From: Chitinophagales bacterium
Lineage (GTDB): Bacteria > Bacteroidota > Bacteroidia > Chitinophagales > JADIYW01
Assembly: GCA_020636545.1 (NCBI GenBank)
Contig: JACJXS010000011.1
Coordinates: 62,001 to 126,000, forward strand
Direction of reading: 5' to 3'
DNA length: 64,000 nucleotides
Shown: piece by piece, positions 35,164-44,441 of the stretch
Position numbering within the stretch: position 1 is the first letter of the stretch
Layout: every line of letters begins with the position of its first letter
Translations under genes and position numbers: made by a program
The notes under the pieces: model-generated
The model's input: only the letters and a program-made list of their open reading frames with translations
The model's database searches: none
Told to the model about the DNA's origin: nothing

Positions 35164-35460
35164 TCACCCAAAGAAATAAAAACCTGCCATTACTATAATA
35201 TAGAACATTGAACTAATAAAAATCCCAATGCAAACTTCAAATCTTTGAATAAAATTATACAATAGAAATAAAGGTAAATTTGCAAAAACACACATTCTAA
35301 TTGTTGCAGGTACATGAACTTTTGTTAGTGTCATATCTATAAAACTACTCAAATCCATTGCACTGTATTTCAATTGATGCCAGATAAAAAAAACAATAAT
35401 CGGAACGATTAAACCCAACATAATTCCATTAAACATTGGGGACTTTAAAAACTTACTCAT
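35164..35460 (-). CDS. small membrane protein of unknown function
   Basis: 98 residues with about three hydrophobic segments (10-28, 50-70 and 74-97). No family recognised. Its ATG lies inside the end of surE (ATGAGTAA, 8-nt overlap), so translation is probably coupled to surE. Confidence 0.65.
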   Translation of the reverse strand: MSKFLKSPMFNGIMLGLIVPIIVFFIWHQLKYSAMDLSSFIDMTLTKVHVPATIRMCVFANLPLFLLYNFIQRFEVCIGIFISSMFYIIVMAGFYFFG

Positions 35461-36229
35461 TGCTGATATTCCAATTTTTATTAATGTGTGTAATACCTTG
35501 ATAATTGGTCAAATCATACTGGACTGGCACTATAGAAACAAAATTATTTTCTAATGCCCAAACATCGGTATCTTCTCCTTTGTCATAGTTCACAAAATTT
35601 CCTGTAAGCCAAAAATATTCATTGCCATTTGGATCTACTCTTTTTTCAAATTCTTCTTCCCATTTTGCAACTGCTTGACGACATACTTTCATTCCTTTAA
35701 TTTCCTCAAGCGGTAATTTTGGAATATTTACATTTAATAAACAAGCATCAGGTAGTCCATTATTAAAAAACTCTCTAATAACTATCTCCGCAAAATGTTT
35801 TGATGCTTCAAAATCGGCATCAAATGAAAAATCTAATAATGAAAAACCGATTGCAGGTACACTAGAAATTGCTGCTTCCATAGCTGCAGACATGGTTCCT
35901 GAATAAATCACATTTATAGAAGCATTTGAACCATGATTAATACCAGAAATACACAAATCTGGTAATCTATATAAAACTTTATCAATAGCAATCTTCACAC
36001 AATCTGCTGGAGTTCCAGAACATTGATATGATTCAACACCTTCAAAAACCTCCACTTTGTGCAGGCGTAAAGGCTCATGAATAGTGATAGCATGTCCCAT
36101 ACCCGATTGTGGGCTGTCTGGTGCAACGACCACCACATCTCCAAATTTCTTTGCCACTTCAACTAAGGCTTTAATGCCTGGTGCATTAATACTATCATCA
36201 TTACTAACTAAAATAACTGGTCTTTGCAT
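35453..36229 (-). CDS. surE: 5'/3'-nucleotidase SurE
   Basis: 258 residues from the ATG at 36227-36229, beginning MQRPVILVSNDDS with the metal-binding ND-D near residues 10-12. Other family motifs are SGMGHAIT, SGTPADCVK and SGINHGSNA. SurE dephosphorylates nucleoside monophosphates in the cytosol, often in stationary phase. A longer reading to 36262 is open, but a perfect -7 box lies at 36236-36243, inside that extension, which supports the internal start. It overlaps the downstream small membrane protein by 8 nt. Confidence 0.93.
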   Translation of the reverse strand: MQRPVILVSNDDSINAPGIKALVEVAKKFGDVVVVAPDSPQSGMGHAITIHEPLRLHKVEVFEGVESYQCSGTPADCVKIAIDKVLYRLPDLCISGINHGSNASINVIYSGTMSAAMEAAISSVPAIGFSLLDFSFDADFEASKHFAEIVIREFFNNGLPDACLLNVNIPKLPLEEIKGMKVCRQAVAKWEEEFEKRVDPNGNEYFWLTGNFVNYDKGEDTDVWALENNFVSIVPVQYDLTNYQGITHINKNWNISNE

Positions 36230-36235
36230 ATTGTA

Positions 36236-36243
36236 CAAAGCTA
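36236..36243 (-). promoter_or_regulatory. -7 box for surE
   Basis: Minus-strand TAGCTTTG, a perfect TAnnTTTG, 6 nt before the chosen ATG at 36229. It predicts a leaderless or near-leaderless transcript and decides the start. Confidence 0.55.
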
Positions 36244-36312
36244 TAAAAATAAATCTGTCCAATAGATTAATTTATGTAAAAAATCAAATCAATTTCTAAA
36301 AATCAACACAAT

Positions 36313-36343
36313 AAAAAAAGGGATAATCTAACGACTATCCCTT
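36313..36343 (-). terminator. terminator of atpDC
   Basis: 8-bp stem AAGGGATA/TATCCCTT with a 10-nt loop, followed on the minus strand by a run of seven T. It lies 24 nt beyond the atpC stop. Confidence 0.85.
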
Positions 36344-36366
36344 CTACCTTATCTATCAATAAAGAA

Positions 36367-36612
36367 TTATTCTTCAATACCTTCGGTCAAAACAGAAACT
36401 TTATTATTCAAAACTTCTACAATGCCACCTTTGATAAAAAAGCTCAATTTTTCTTTATTGTTTGTAATTTTTAATAATCCATCAGAAAGTGCAGCAATTA
36501 ATGGAGCATGTTTATCCATAATTTGGAATTGTCCATCAACGCCTTGTAAATGTACAAGCGTTGCTTCGCCTTTATAAACTTCTTTCTCCGGTGTTAATAC
36601 AACTAATTGCAT
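36367..36612 (-). CDS. atpC: F1-ATPase epsilon subunit (short form)
   Basis: 81 residues, containing only the N-terminal beta-sandwich (LVVLTPEKEVYKGEATLVHL, DGQFQIMDKHAPLIAAL). The C-terminal helical hairpin that inhibits ATP hydrolysis in longer epsilon subunits is absent; this short form is usual in Bacteroidota. It follows atpD by 25 nt. The rest of the ATP synthase genes are elsewhere in the genome. Confidence 0.93.
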   Translation of the reverse strand: MQLVVLTPEKEVYKGEATLVHLQGVDGQFQIMDKHAPLIAALSDGLLKITNNKEKLSFFIKGGIVEVLNNKVSVLTEGIEE

Positions 36613-36637
36613 GTTTACTTCTTTTGATATTTTCCAA

Positions 36638-38143
36638 TTATTTAGCTTCTGCTAAAATTTTCTTACCTTTTTCGATTGCATCTTCAATTGAACCAACCAA
36701 GTTGAAAGCTGCTTCTGGATATTCATCTACTTCACCGTCCATAATCATTTCAAAGCCTTTCAAAGTATCTTCGATAGAAACGAATACACCTTTCAAACCT
36801 GTAAATTGCTCAGCAACATGGAATGGTTGAGATAAGAAACGTTGTACCCTTCTTGCTCTGTGAACTACTAATTTATCTTCTTCAGAAAGCTCATCCATAC
36901 CTAAGATAGCGATGATATCTTGTAATTCTTTGTAACGTTGTAAAATCATTTTTACTCTTTGAGCAACAGCGTAATGTCTTTCGCCAATAACTTGTGGGTC
37001 TAAGATTCTTGAAGTAGAATCCAATGGATCTACTGCAGGATAAATTCCTAATTCCGCAATTTTACGGGATAATACAGTGGTTGCATCTAAGTGAGCAAAT
37101 GTTGTTGCTGGAGCAGGGTCAGTTAAGTCATCTGCAGGTACATAAACTGCCTGAACAGAAGTAATTGAACCACTCTTAGTTGATGTAATACGCTCTTGCA
37201 TCAAACCCATTTCTGTAGCCAAAGTTGGTTGATAACCTACCGCAGATGGCATACGACCTAATAATGCAGATACCTCAGAACCAGCTTGTGTAAAACGGAA
37301 GATATTATCCACGAAGAATAAGATATCTTTACCTTTACCATCAGAAACCTCATCTCTAAATTGCTCGGCAATTGTCAAACCAGATAAAGCAACACGAGCT
37401 CTCGCTCCTGGTGGCTCATTCATCTGACCAAAAACTAAAGTAGCTTTAGACTCTTTTAATTGTTCTTTATCAACTAATGATAAATCCCAATCTCCATTTT
37501 CCATAGAGTGAGCAAATTTTTCACCATATTTAATAACGTTAGATTCTAAGAACTCCCGTAATAAGTCATTTCCCTCTCTTGTACGCTCTCCAACACCCGC
37601 AAATACTGATAAACCACCATGACCTTTAGCAATATTATTTACCAATTCCATGATTAATACTGTTTTACCAACACCAGCACCACCAAACAAACCAATTTTA
37701 CCACCTTTTGCATAAGGCTCAATTAAGTCGATTACTTTGATACCCGTAAATAATACTTCTTTCGATGTTGCTAAATCTTCATATTTAGGTGGTTTTCTGT
37801 GGATTGGATATCCACCTTCTTTACTCACATTTCCGATACCATCTACCGCTTCTCCTACAACATTAAATAATCTACCTTTAATTCCTTCTCCAGCAGGCAT
37901 TGTAATTTGTCCTTCAGTATCAATTACTGGTGTTCCTCTTCTCAAACCTTCAGTACTGTCCATAGATACACATCTTACAGTATCTTCACCTAAATGTTGT
38001 TGTACTTCCAATACAACTTCTTGACCATCATCTTTCTTTACTACTAAAGCGTTTAAGATTTCTGGTAGTTTTGAGTTTTCGCCACTGAAACTTACGTCAA
38101 TAACTGGACCGATAATTTGTACAATTTTACCCGTGTTTGCCAT
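36638..38143 (-). CDS. atpD: F1-ATPase beta subunit
   Basis: 501 residues, catalytic subunit of ATP synthase. Walker A GGAGVGKTVLI (about 154-164), the catalytic GVGERTREGNDL, the arginine-containing GRMPSAVGYQPTLATEMG block and the DELSEED segment (in GMDELSEEDKLVV) are all present. It forms a two-gene unit with atpC, an arrangement common in this phylum where atpDC is split from the other F0F1 genes. A perfect -7 box and a palindrome lie upstream. Confidence 0.97.
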   Translation of the reverse strand: MANTGKIVQIIGPVIDVSFSGENSKLPEILNALVVKKDDGQEVVLEVQQHLGEDTVRCVSMDSTEGLRRGTPVIDTEGQITMPAGEGIKGRLFNVVGEAVDGIGNVSKEGGYPIHRKPPKYEDLATSKEVLFTGIKVIDLIEPYAKGGKIGLFGGAGVGKTVLIMELVNNIAKGHGGLSVFAGVGERTREGNDLLREFLESNVIKYGEKFAHSMENGDWDLSLVDKEQLKESKATLVFGQMNEPPGARARVALSGLTIAEQFRDEVSDGKGKDILFFVDNIFRFTQAGSEVSALLGRMPSAVGYQPTLATEMGLMQERITSTKSGSITSVQAVYVPADDLTDPAPATTFAHLDATTVLSRKIAELGIYPAVDPLDSTSRILDPQVIGERHYAVAQRVKMILQRYKELQDIIAILGMDELSEEDKLVVHRARRVQRFLSQPFHVAEQFTGLKGVFVSIEDTLKGFEMIMDGEVDEYPEAAFNLVGSIEDAIEKGKKILAEAK

Positions 38144-38176
38144 TTTATATCAATTATTTATTGTTAAAATTTTCCG

Positions 38177-38207
38177 CAAAGATACAATTATTATCGTTAA
38201 TAACGAT
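38177..38207 (-). promoter_or_regulatory. atpD promoter with an overlapping 15-nt palindrome
   Basis: Minus-strand TATCTTTG (38177-38184) is a perfect -7 box, 33 nt before the atpD ATG. A perfect inverted repeat ATCGTTA-A-TAACGAT (38193-38207) occupies the place where a -33 element would be, so it may be an operator. Confidence 0.5.
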
Positions 38208-38267
38208 GAAAGTTACCCACAAAAATAGCCCTTTTGCATTAATTTATTATTAAACAGCCTTAACATT

Positions 38268-39143
38268 TTAATCTTCTAAATAGCCAAATTTGCCTTGATT
38301 AAAATCATCAAATGCTTGTACCAACTCCAAATGGTGGTTCATCACAAATGGTCCATGTGATGCAATTGGCTCTCCAATCGGTTCTCCACTCATCAATAAA
38401 ACTACAGCTTGTTCATTTGCTTGTATATCAATTGATTCTCCATTATTTTCAAATAGTACAAAATTATCCAATGCAACTTGTTCGTTTCCATTTACAACAA
38501 CACTTCCTTCCAAAACTAATAATGCTGTATTATAATTTGCTGGAAAAGAAAAAGTCGCTTTCCCATCTTTATTCAATTTTGCATTCAATAAATTTACAGG
38601 TGTAAAGGTACTAGCTGCACCTTTTAATCCTTGATACTCGCCTGCTATAACTTCAATTTTACCATTTTCGCCTAAATCAAAAATTGGAATCTGCTTATTT
38701 TCAATTGCCTGATATTTTGGAGCAGACATTTTATCTTTTGCTGGTAAATTTACCCATAATTGCACCATTTGAAAATCACCACCAGCTTTGCTGAATTCCT
38801 TTTCGTGATATTCTTTATGCAAAACACCAGATGCCGCTGTCATCCATTGAACATCACCTTCCCCAATTACACCACCTCCACCACTACTATCATGATGTGC
38901 AACTTTTCCCTTATAGGCAATTGTTACGGTTTCAAACCCACGATGTGGATGAACTCCAACACCTCTCGCTTGCTCAGTTGGCGAAAAATAGTATTTGGAA
39001 TTGTAGTCCAACATAATAAATGGGTCCATACGTTTCATACTCAAACGAGATCTTCCTGGAATAAAATTGTGTACTCGAAAGCCATCGCCAACAAAATGTG
39101 GCACTCCAGGAGCCATTACTAATTCAATTTGTTTTGTAGCCAT
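38268..39143 (-). CDS. pirin family protein
   Basis: 291 residues, bicupin fold. The N-terminal cupin has the metal ligands in HPHRGFET and, two strands on, HHDSSGG and KEYHEKE, as in pirins/quercetinase-like proteins. PMDPFIMLDY and GRSRLSM also match the family. Some members have quercetin 2,3-dioxygenase activity; the role here is unknown. Monocistronic. Confidence 0.9.
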   Translation of the reverse strand: MATKQIELVMAPGVPHFVGDGFRVHNFIPGRSRLSMKRMDPFIMLDYNSKYYFSPTEQARGVGVHPHRGFETVTIAYKGKVAHHDSSGGGGVIGEGDVQWMTAASGVLHKEYHEKEFSKAGGDFQMVQLWVNLPAKDKMSAPKYQAIENKQIPIFDLGENGKIEVIAGEYQGLKGAASTFTPVNLLNAKLNKDGKATFSFPANYNTALLVLEGSVVVNGNEQVALDNFVLFENNGESIDIQANEQAVVLLMSGEPIGEPIASHGPFVMNHHLELVQAFDDFNQGKFGYLED

Positions 39144-39163
39144 AATATAAATTTTTATTAGTA

Positions 39164-39171
39164 CAAAATTA
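39164..39171 (-). promoter_or_regulatory. -7 box for the pirin gene
   Basis: Minus-strand TAATTTTG, a perfect TAnnTTTG, 20 nt before the ATG at 39143. Confidence 0.45.
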
Positions 39172-39358
39172 GACCATTCTTATCCGCTGTGCATTGATGT
39201 AGGTTAAGAAGTGAAACTAAGTAATAATTAAAGGTTTTATCGTAAACAAAATGAAAATAGCTTAATTAATTTCAAAATTCTATTTTTATCAAATCTAGTT
39301 AATTAAACAAAGTTGTTTAAGTTGCAAAATAGCATTCAAACCTATACCTATTTCCAAA

Positions 39359-40660
39359 TTAGTATTTTGCCCAAAGCCATTTCCAAAGTTCTTTAAATTG
39401 TACTTTTTTGCCTTGTGTTAAAATACCTATTCTATACACTCTTGATGCAATATACACCATACCTATTGATGAAATCAACAAAATAAACATGGACAAAATC
39501 TGTTCCCACCAATTGATATCATAAGGAATACGAGCCATCATAACAACTGGTGAAGAAAAAGGAATCATTGAAGCCCAAAAGGCAACTGGCGAGTATGGTT
39601 GCTCCACTACCACCGACATTAATACTATAGAAAGTATAATAGGTATAGTAACTGGTAAAGTTAAGGATTGTACATCGGTATCGTCAGTAACTGCAGAACC
39701 AATGGCTGCAAACTGGGCTGCATAAAAAACATATCCAAAGAAAAAATAAAATATAAAACTGAGAAAAATCCTTATCAAACTAAAACTATTCAATGCTTCT
39801 ATACTTTCATTAATCATCTGCACTGAAACTTGTGCTTGCTCGTAATTACCAACAGATTGCACATTCTGCATATCACTGATTTGACCTGCAAACAATAATC
39901 CTATTAAAGTTTGAATACCAAAAATTAAAACTGCCCAAATTCCTACTTGAAATAAACCCACCATTCCGATACCAATAATTTTGCCTAACATCAAATAAAA
40001 TGGCTTAACCATTGTTGCCAAAACTTCTATTATTCTAGTCGTTTTTTCTTCACTTACGCCACGCATCACCATAGTTCCATAAATAAATAAAAACATATAA
40101 ATTAAGAAACCTGCTATATAACCAAATCCGCCACTCAAAGAATTTCTTCCAGTTTGTTTTTCATTATTAATGACCATTTCAATAGGAATTTTCTCTTCTA
40201 ATTTTTGAATTAAATCTACATCATAATTTTTTTGCATCAATACCTGATTTCTTACTACATCAGAAAGTGCATCTGTAATAATAGTTTCCGTATGAAAATC
40301 TAAAGGCTTATCTGAAAAACAGGTAATTCCTTTAGGATTTTCCATATCAATAATCGGAATATAAATCAATGCATTATAGTCATTTGTATAATTTTGCTTC
40401 CAATCATCAATTGTTTTACTATCTAGTATATAATGAAATGTAATGTTTTTTTGGTCTAATCCTCTAAATTTATCTTCAAACAATTTAGTTTCATCTTTTA
40501 CTGCAATTGTCATTTTTCCAGTGGAATTAATAGCCACCAAAATTGTTCCTATCATCAAAAGTCCAATAAACAAAGGCACTAAAATTGTTACCAATAAAAA
40601 TGATTTCTTTTTTACTCTTGAAGTAAACTCTCTATAAATAATATATTTTAAATGATTCAT
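39359..40660 (-). CDS. ABC-2 type exporter permease (NatB-like)
   Basis: 433 residues. One N-terminal membrane segment (about 20-42), a large extracytoplasmic domain (about 45-180), then five to six helices (185-410), the layout of NatB/YhaP-like ABC-2 permeases. The GVSEEKTTRIIEVLATMVKP motif (about 202-221) is the conserved cytoplasmic coupling segment of the family. It overlaps the ATPase gene by 4 nt, forming a two-gene exporter. Sodium, drug or toxin export is possible; the substrate cannot be told. Confidence 0.88.
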   Translation of the reverse strand: MNHLKYIIYREFTSRVKKKSFLLVTILVPLFIGLLMIGTILVAINSTGKMTIAVKDETKLFEDKFRGLDQKNITFHYILDSKTIDDWKQNYTNDYNALIYIPIIDMENPKGITCFSDKPLDFHTETIITDALSDVVRNQVLMQKNYDVDLIQKLEEKIPIEMVINNEKQTGRNSLSGGFGYIAGFLIYMFLFIYGTMVMRGVSEEKTTRIIEVLATMVKPFYLMLGKIIGIGMVGLFQVGIWAVLIFGIQTLIGLLFAGQISDMQNVQSVGNYEQAQVSVQMINESIEALNSFSLIRIFLSFIFYFFFGYVFYAAQFAAIGSAVTDDTDVQSLTLPVTIPIILSIVLMSVVVEQPYSPVAFWASMIPFSSPVVMMARIPYDINWWEQILSMFILLISSIGMVYIASRVYRIGILTQGKKVQFKELWKWLWAKY

Positions 40661-41559
40661 TTTTCTATTTTGTTTACTTGCTGAATAAAAATCTGATGAA
40701 TGGAAGGCAGAATCTCATGAACGCCAACAATAGGCATTCCTATATCTATTAATTTTTTAAGTAGTTGTGTTATATTTATATGCTCTGATAGCTTTATAAC
40801 AATAAAGTCTAATCCCTTTTCTTGAATTTCAACATCTACAGGAAAAATACTTACTTCTATTGCTTTAGAAAAATTGATTCTGTAAAGATTATTTTTAAAC
40901 TGTTGTTTTATATCAGATACTTTACCTTCTAATATTTTTTTTCCTTGATTCATCAAGATAATATCGCTACAAATTTCCTCTACATTTTCCATTCTATGTG
41001 TAGAGAAAAGTACAGTAGTTCCATTATTATTCAACTCAAAAATTGCATCTTTGATAACTTCAGAATTAATTGGGTCTAACCCAGAAAATGGCTCGTCTAA
41101 AATCAATAATTTAGGACGATGAAGAATAGTTGCAATAAACTGTACTTTTTGTTGCATACCTTTAGACAAATCAACAATTTCTTTATTCAGCCAACTCTCT
41201 ATTTCAAATTTTTTAATATAAAAATCTATTCTTTCTTTGGCTTCATTTTTAGAAAAATTTCTCAACTGAGCAAAGTATTGGAGGTGTTCTCCTACTTTCA
41301 TTTTTTTATACAAACCACGTTCTTCAGGCATATACCCAATTTGGTTCAAATGTTTATTTAACAACGGTTCTCCATCAAAAAAAACTGTTCCACTATCAGG
41401 ATAGAATATTTGAGTAATTATACGAATTAAGGTCGTCTTTCCGGCACCATTTGGACCTAATAAACCATATATTTTTCCTGCTTCAATTGAAAAAGAGACA
41501 TCGGCTAATGCCTGTTTATCTTCAAATTGTTTACTAATGTTATTTACTTGCAAAAACAT
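40657..41559 (-). CDS. ABC transporter ATP-binding protein (NatA-like)
   Basis: 300 residues. Walker A GPNGAGKTTL (about 35-44), signature LSKGMQQK, Walker B LLILDEPFSGLDP and the switch histidine in LFSTHRM. The C-terminal about 80 residues form the extra domain seen in NatA/YhaQ-type ATPases. Co-transcribed with the permease gene (4-nt overlap). A perfect TATATTTG box 4 nt before the ATG suggests a leaderless mRNA. Confidence 0.92.
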   Translation of the reverse strand: MFLQVNNISKQFEDKQALADVSFSIEAGKIYGLLGPNGAGKTTLIRIITQIFYPDSGTVFFDGEPLLNKHLNQIGYMPEERGLYKKMKVGEHLQYFAQLRNFSKNEAKERIDFYIKKFEIESWLNKEIVDLSKGMQQKVQFIATILHRPKLLILDEPFSGLDPINSEVIKDAIFELNNNGTTVLFSTHRMENVEEICSDIILMNQGKKILEGKVSDIKQQFKNNLYRINFSKAIEVSIFPVDVEIQEKGLDFIVIKLSEHINITQLLKKLIDIGMPIVGVHEILPSIHQIFIQQVNKIEK

Positions 41560-41563
41560 GCAA

Positions 41564-41571
41564 CAAATATA
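41564..41571 (-). promoter_or_regulatory. -7 box for the ABC exporter operon
   Basis: Minus-strand TATATTTG, a perfect TAnnTTTG, only 4 nt before the ATG at 41559, so the start codon itself is near +1. Confidence 0.55.
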
Positions 41572-41589
41572 TACATTCTGTACTAATTC

Positions 41590-42537
41590 TTAATCTATCA
41601 ATTCTTTTTGTAAAGTTTTGGCTCTTTGGTCTTTGCCATTGTGCGACCAGCCCGGCGAATTGAAAATATAATTTAGTTTAGCTTTCAAATTTGGTGCATT
41701 TTTCACATCTTTAATGATATTTCCTAATTCGTGGAAAGCAATAGTAATTAAGTTATAAGTTTCAATATTTGTGGTTATTCCATACACACATTTTTCTTTA
41801 TCTAATTCCTTTTGAAATGTACCAAGCCATCTATCCCAAATAATTAAAACACCACCATAATTTTTATCTAAATACCTCAAATTTGAGGAATGATGCACAC
41901 GATGATGTGATGGTGTATTGAAAATATATTCAAACCATTTAGGCATTCTATGTACCACTTCTGTGTGTGGTAAAAATTGATAAATTAAATTCAATTGATG
42001 TAAAGTCAAAATCATTAAGGGATGAATCCCAATAATTGCTAATGGAATATACCACATATCTTTATACAATAATTCTAACCAACTTTGACGTAAAGCAACC
42101 GCAAAATTTAAGTTTTGGGAAGAATGATGATTAACATGTGCTGCCCAAAGTAATCTAATTTCATGACTTAATCTGTGATGCCAATAAAACATAAAATCTT
42201 GCATCAGAAAAGCAAAAAACCAAACCCAAAGATGTGCCTTTTGCCAAGTCCAACTTGCAAATTCCTCAACAGAGGACGGACCCAAATTATCGAAAATCCT
42301 AAATTGATAAAACCAAAATAAATAACCCAATGCAATAGCCTTCATTGCGATGTCAATAAACGTAGAACCCAAACCCATTCCGATACTAGCTCCAGCATCT
42401 TTCATATAGGCTGTATTGAGTTTATTTCGCTTTCTTAAATAGAAATAAAATTCTACAAAAATGAGCAATAAAAAACCAGGCACAGCATAAGCAACTGGGT
42501 CATTAAAATCAAAAGGATTGTATAAAGTAAATGACAT
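41590..42537 (-). CDS. sterol desaturase/fatty-acid hydroxylase family membrane protein
   Basis: 315 residues with about four hydrophobic segments and the three histidine clusters that bind the di-iron site: HHRLSHE, HVNHHSSQ and HHRVHHSSN. The family introduces hydroxyl groups or double bonds in lipids (sterols, fatty acids, carotenoids or sphingoid bases). Its lipid target is unknown here. It ends 30 nt before the exporter gene and has no obvious link to it. Confidence 0.9.
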   Translation of the reverse strand: MSFTLYNPFDFNDPVAYAVPGFLLLIFVEFYFYLRKRNKLNTAYMKDAGASIGMGLGSTFIDIAMKAIALGYLFWFYQFRIFDNLGPSSVEEFASWTWQKAHLWVWFFAFLMQDFMFYWHHRLSHEIRLLWAAHVNHHSSQNLNFAVALRQSWLELLYKDMWYIPLAIIGIHPLMILTLHQLNLIYQFLPHTEVVHRMPKWFEYIFNTPSHHRVHHSSNLRYLDKNYGGVLIIWDRWLGTFQKELDKEKCVYGITTNIETYNLITIAFHELGNIIKDVKNAPNLKAKLNYIFNSPGWSHNGKDQRAKTLQKELID

Positions 42538-42578
42538 TCTAAATACTAAAATAAAACAAAAAATCCAATTATTAAATA

Positions 42579-44342
42579 CTACATTCTTTCAGGAACTTGA
42601 ATACCAACGATTTCCAAAGCTTGTTTAATCAATGTTCCAGTTTTTTGAGTTAATGCTATTCTGAAATTTCTAACATTTCCATCTTCAATATTTAAAATTG
42701 GACAATCATTATAAAATTTATTGTATGCTTTTGCTAATTCATAAATATAATCTATCCATTTTGCTGGATTCATTTCATTACAACTTATCTCCAATTGGAT
42801 TGAATAATTATAAATTTTAATAAGTAATTCCTTTTCAGTTTCACTCAAATTAATAGACGATTGCCAAGTGCCGATATTTTCATTTTCTATTTTTCGCAAT
42901 ACGCTTCTTGTTCTTGTATAAGTATATTGCACAAATGTAGCCGTATAACCTTGTAAATCAATACTCTCCTTTGGATCAAACAAAATTCGTTTTTTAGGAT
43001 CTACTCTCAATAAGAAAAATTTCAAAGCACCAAATCCTATTATTTCAAATAATTGTTGTTTTTCTTCCTCTGAAAATGTTTCAATTTTCCCTAAAGCTTC
43101 TGTTTGTTCTTTAGCTGTTTGTATCATTTCGTCCATTAAATCATCGGCATCAACAACCGTTCCTTCACGTGATTTCATTTTTCCAGAAGGCAAATCGACC
43201 ATACCATAAGAGAAATGATGAATGCCATCGGCATACACTCGACCCAATTTTTGCATAATAAGTTTCAAAACTTTGAAGTGATAATCTTGCTCATTCCCCA
43301 CCACATAAATTGACTTATTCATTTGAAAATCACTGTATTTCAAATCAGCTGTACCGATATCTTGCGTAATATAAACAGAAGTTCCATCACCACGCAAAAC
43401 TAATTTTTCATCTAAGCCATCAGCTGTTAAATCTATCCAAACACTATTGTCCTCACGCTTATAAAAAACACCATTTTTAAGTCCTTCCTCCACCGCATCT
43501 TTACCTAAAAGATAAGTATTACTTTCATAATAATATTTATCAAAATCAACACCCAAACGTTTATAAGTAAGCTCAAAACCAGCATATACCCAATTGTTCA
43601 TCATCTTCCAAAGTGCCACAACTTCCGCATCATTTTGCTCCCATTTTCGCAACATTTCTTGTGCTTCTAATAAAATTGGTGCATATTTTTCGGCTTCCTC
43701 TTCCGATTTTCCTTGTTCAATTAAAGTTGAAATTTCAGCTTTATAATATTCATTGAATAATACGTAATATTTTCCAACCAACTTATCCCCTTTTATTCCC
43801 GAGCTTTCAGGTGTTTCGCCATTGCTAAATTTTTGCCAAGCTAACATACTTTTGCAAATATGAATTCCTCGGTCATTAATTAAATTTACTTTATTGACAG
43901 TGTAATGATTCGCTTTATATATTCCTGACAAAGCATAACCTAAAACATTATTTCTGACATGTCCAAGATGGATAGGCTTATTCGTATTTGGGGAAGAATA
44001 TTCAACTAAAATTTTATCCGATTTTTTCGGAATATCAATAGTTTTAATGAGCGTTTTTATCCAAAAGCTATTTTTGAAACTTAAATTTAAAAATCCTTTA
44101 ATAATATTAAACTTTTCAATAGAAGGATTATTTTCTACAAGCCAATTCCCAATTAATTCTGCTGTTTCTTCAGGCTTTTTCTTACTCAATTTCAACAATG
44201 GAAACACAACCAATGTAATATCGCCTTCAAAATCTTTTACAGTTTCATTGAGTGTGATTTGGTGCAACCCAATAGATTCATTAAATAATATTGGGAATGC
44301 GGTTTGTACCTGTTGTTGTAAAGTTTTATAAATTGTCTGCAT
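42579..44342 (-). CDS. argS: arginyl-tRNA synthetase
   Basis: 587 residues, class I synthetase. The HIGH motif is HLGH in SPNTNKPIHLGHVRNN (about 114-129); the second signature is the ArgRS-specific GKMKSREGTVVDADDL; the C-terminal DALR anticodon-binding domain ends in EIVGIQVPERM, the classic ArgRS terminus. Essential for translation. A full promoter is visible upstream. Confidence 0.97.
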   Translation of the reverse strand: MQTIYKTLQQQVQTAFPILFNESIGLHQITLNETVKDFEGDITLVVFPLLKLSKKKPEETAELIGNWLVENNPSIEKFNIIKGFLNLSFKNSFWIKTLIKTIDIPKKSDKILVEYSSPNTNKPIHLGHVRNNVLGYALSGIYKANHYTVNKVNLINDRGIHICKSMLAWQKFSNGETPESSGIKGDKLVGKYYVLFNEYYKAEISTLIEQGKSEEEAEKYAPILLEAQEMLRKWEQNDAEVVALWKMMNNWVYAGFELTYKRLGVDFDKYYYESNTYLLGKDAVEEGLKNGVFYKREDNSVWIDLTADGLDEKLVLRGDGTSVYITQDIGTADLKYSDFQMNKSIYVVGNEQDYHFKVLKLIMQKLGRVYADGIHHFSYGMVDLPSGKMKSREGTVVDADDLMDEMIQTAKEQTEALGKIETFSEEEKQQLFEIIGFGALKFFLLRVDPKKRILFDPKESIDLQGYTATFVQYTYTRTRSVLRKIENENIGTWQSSINLSETEKELLIKIYNYSIQLEISCNEMNPAKWIDYIYELAKAYNKFYNDCPILNIEDGNVRNFRIALTQKTGTLIKQALEIVGIQVPERM

Positions 44343-44361
44343 AATAGTAAAAAATCGTTTG

Positions 44362-44390
44362 CAAAGTTATCAAAAAAATAATAACAACAA
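44362..44390 (-). promoter_or_regulatory. argS promoter (-33 and -7 boxes)
   Basis: On the minus strand TTG (44390-44388), 18 nt, then TAACTTTG (44369-44362), a perfect TAnnTTTG. It gives a leader of about 15 nt. One of the few promoters in the window with both elements. Confidence 0.65.
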
Positions 44391-44411
44391 TTTAAGTTAA
44401 TTGATATTCTG

Positions 44412-44437
44412 TTGTTCCAATTAATTATTTACATTCG
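44412..44437 (+). promoter_or_regulatory. candidate pdxJ promoter
   Basis: TTG (44412-44414) and TACATTCG (44430-44437), one mismatch from TAnnTTTG, with a short 15-nt spacer. The box ends 4 nt before the chosen pdxJ ATG. Confidence 0.3.
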
Positions 44438-44441
44438 TTGT

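Noticed and set aside
36230..36262. Longer N-terminus for SurE
   Set aside because: The extension (MDRFIFIALYN) is not part of the family and contains the predicted promoter box.
44412..44441. Ten extra N-terminal codons for PdxJ
   Set aside because: The family starts at VNLSVNINKIA; the extension overlaps the candidate promoter.
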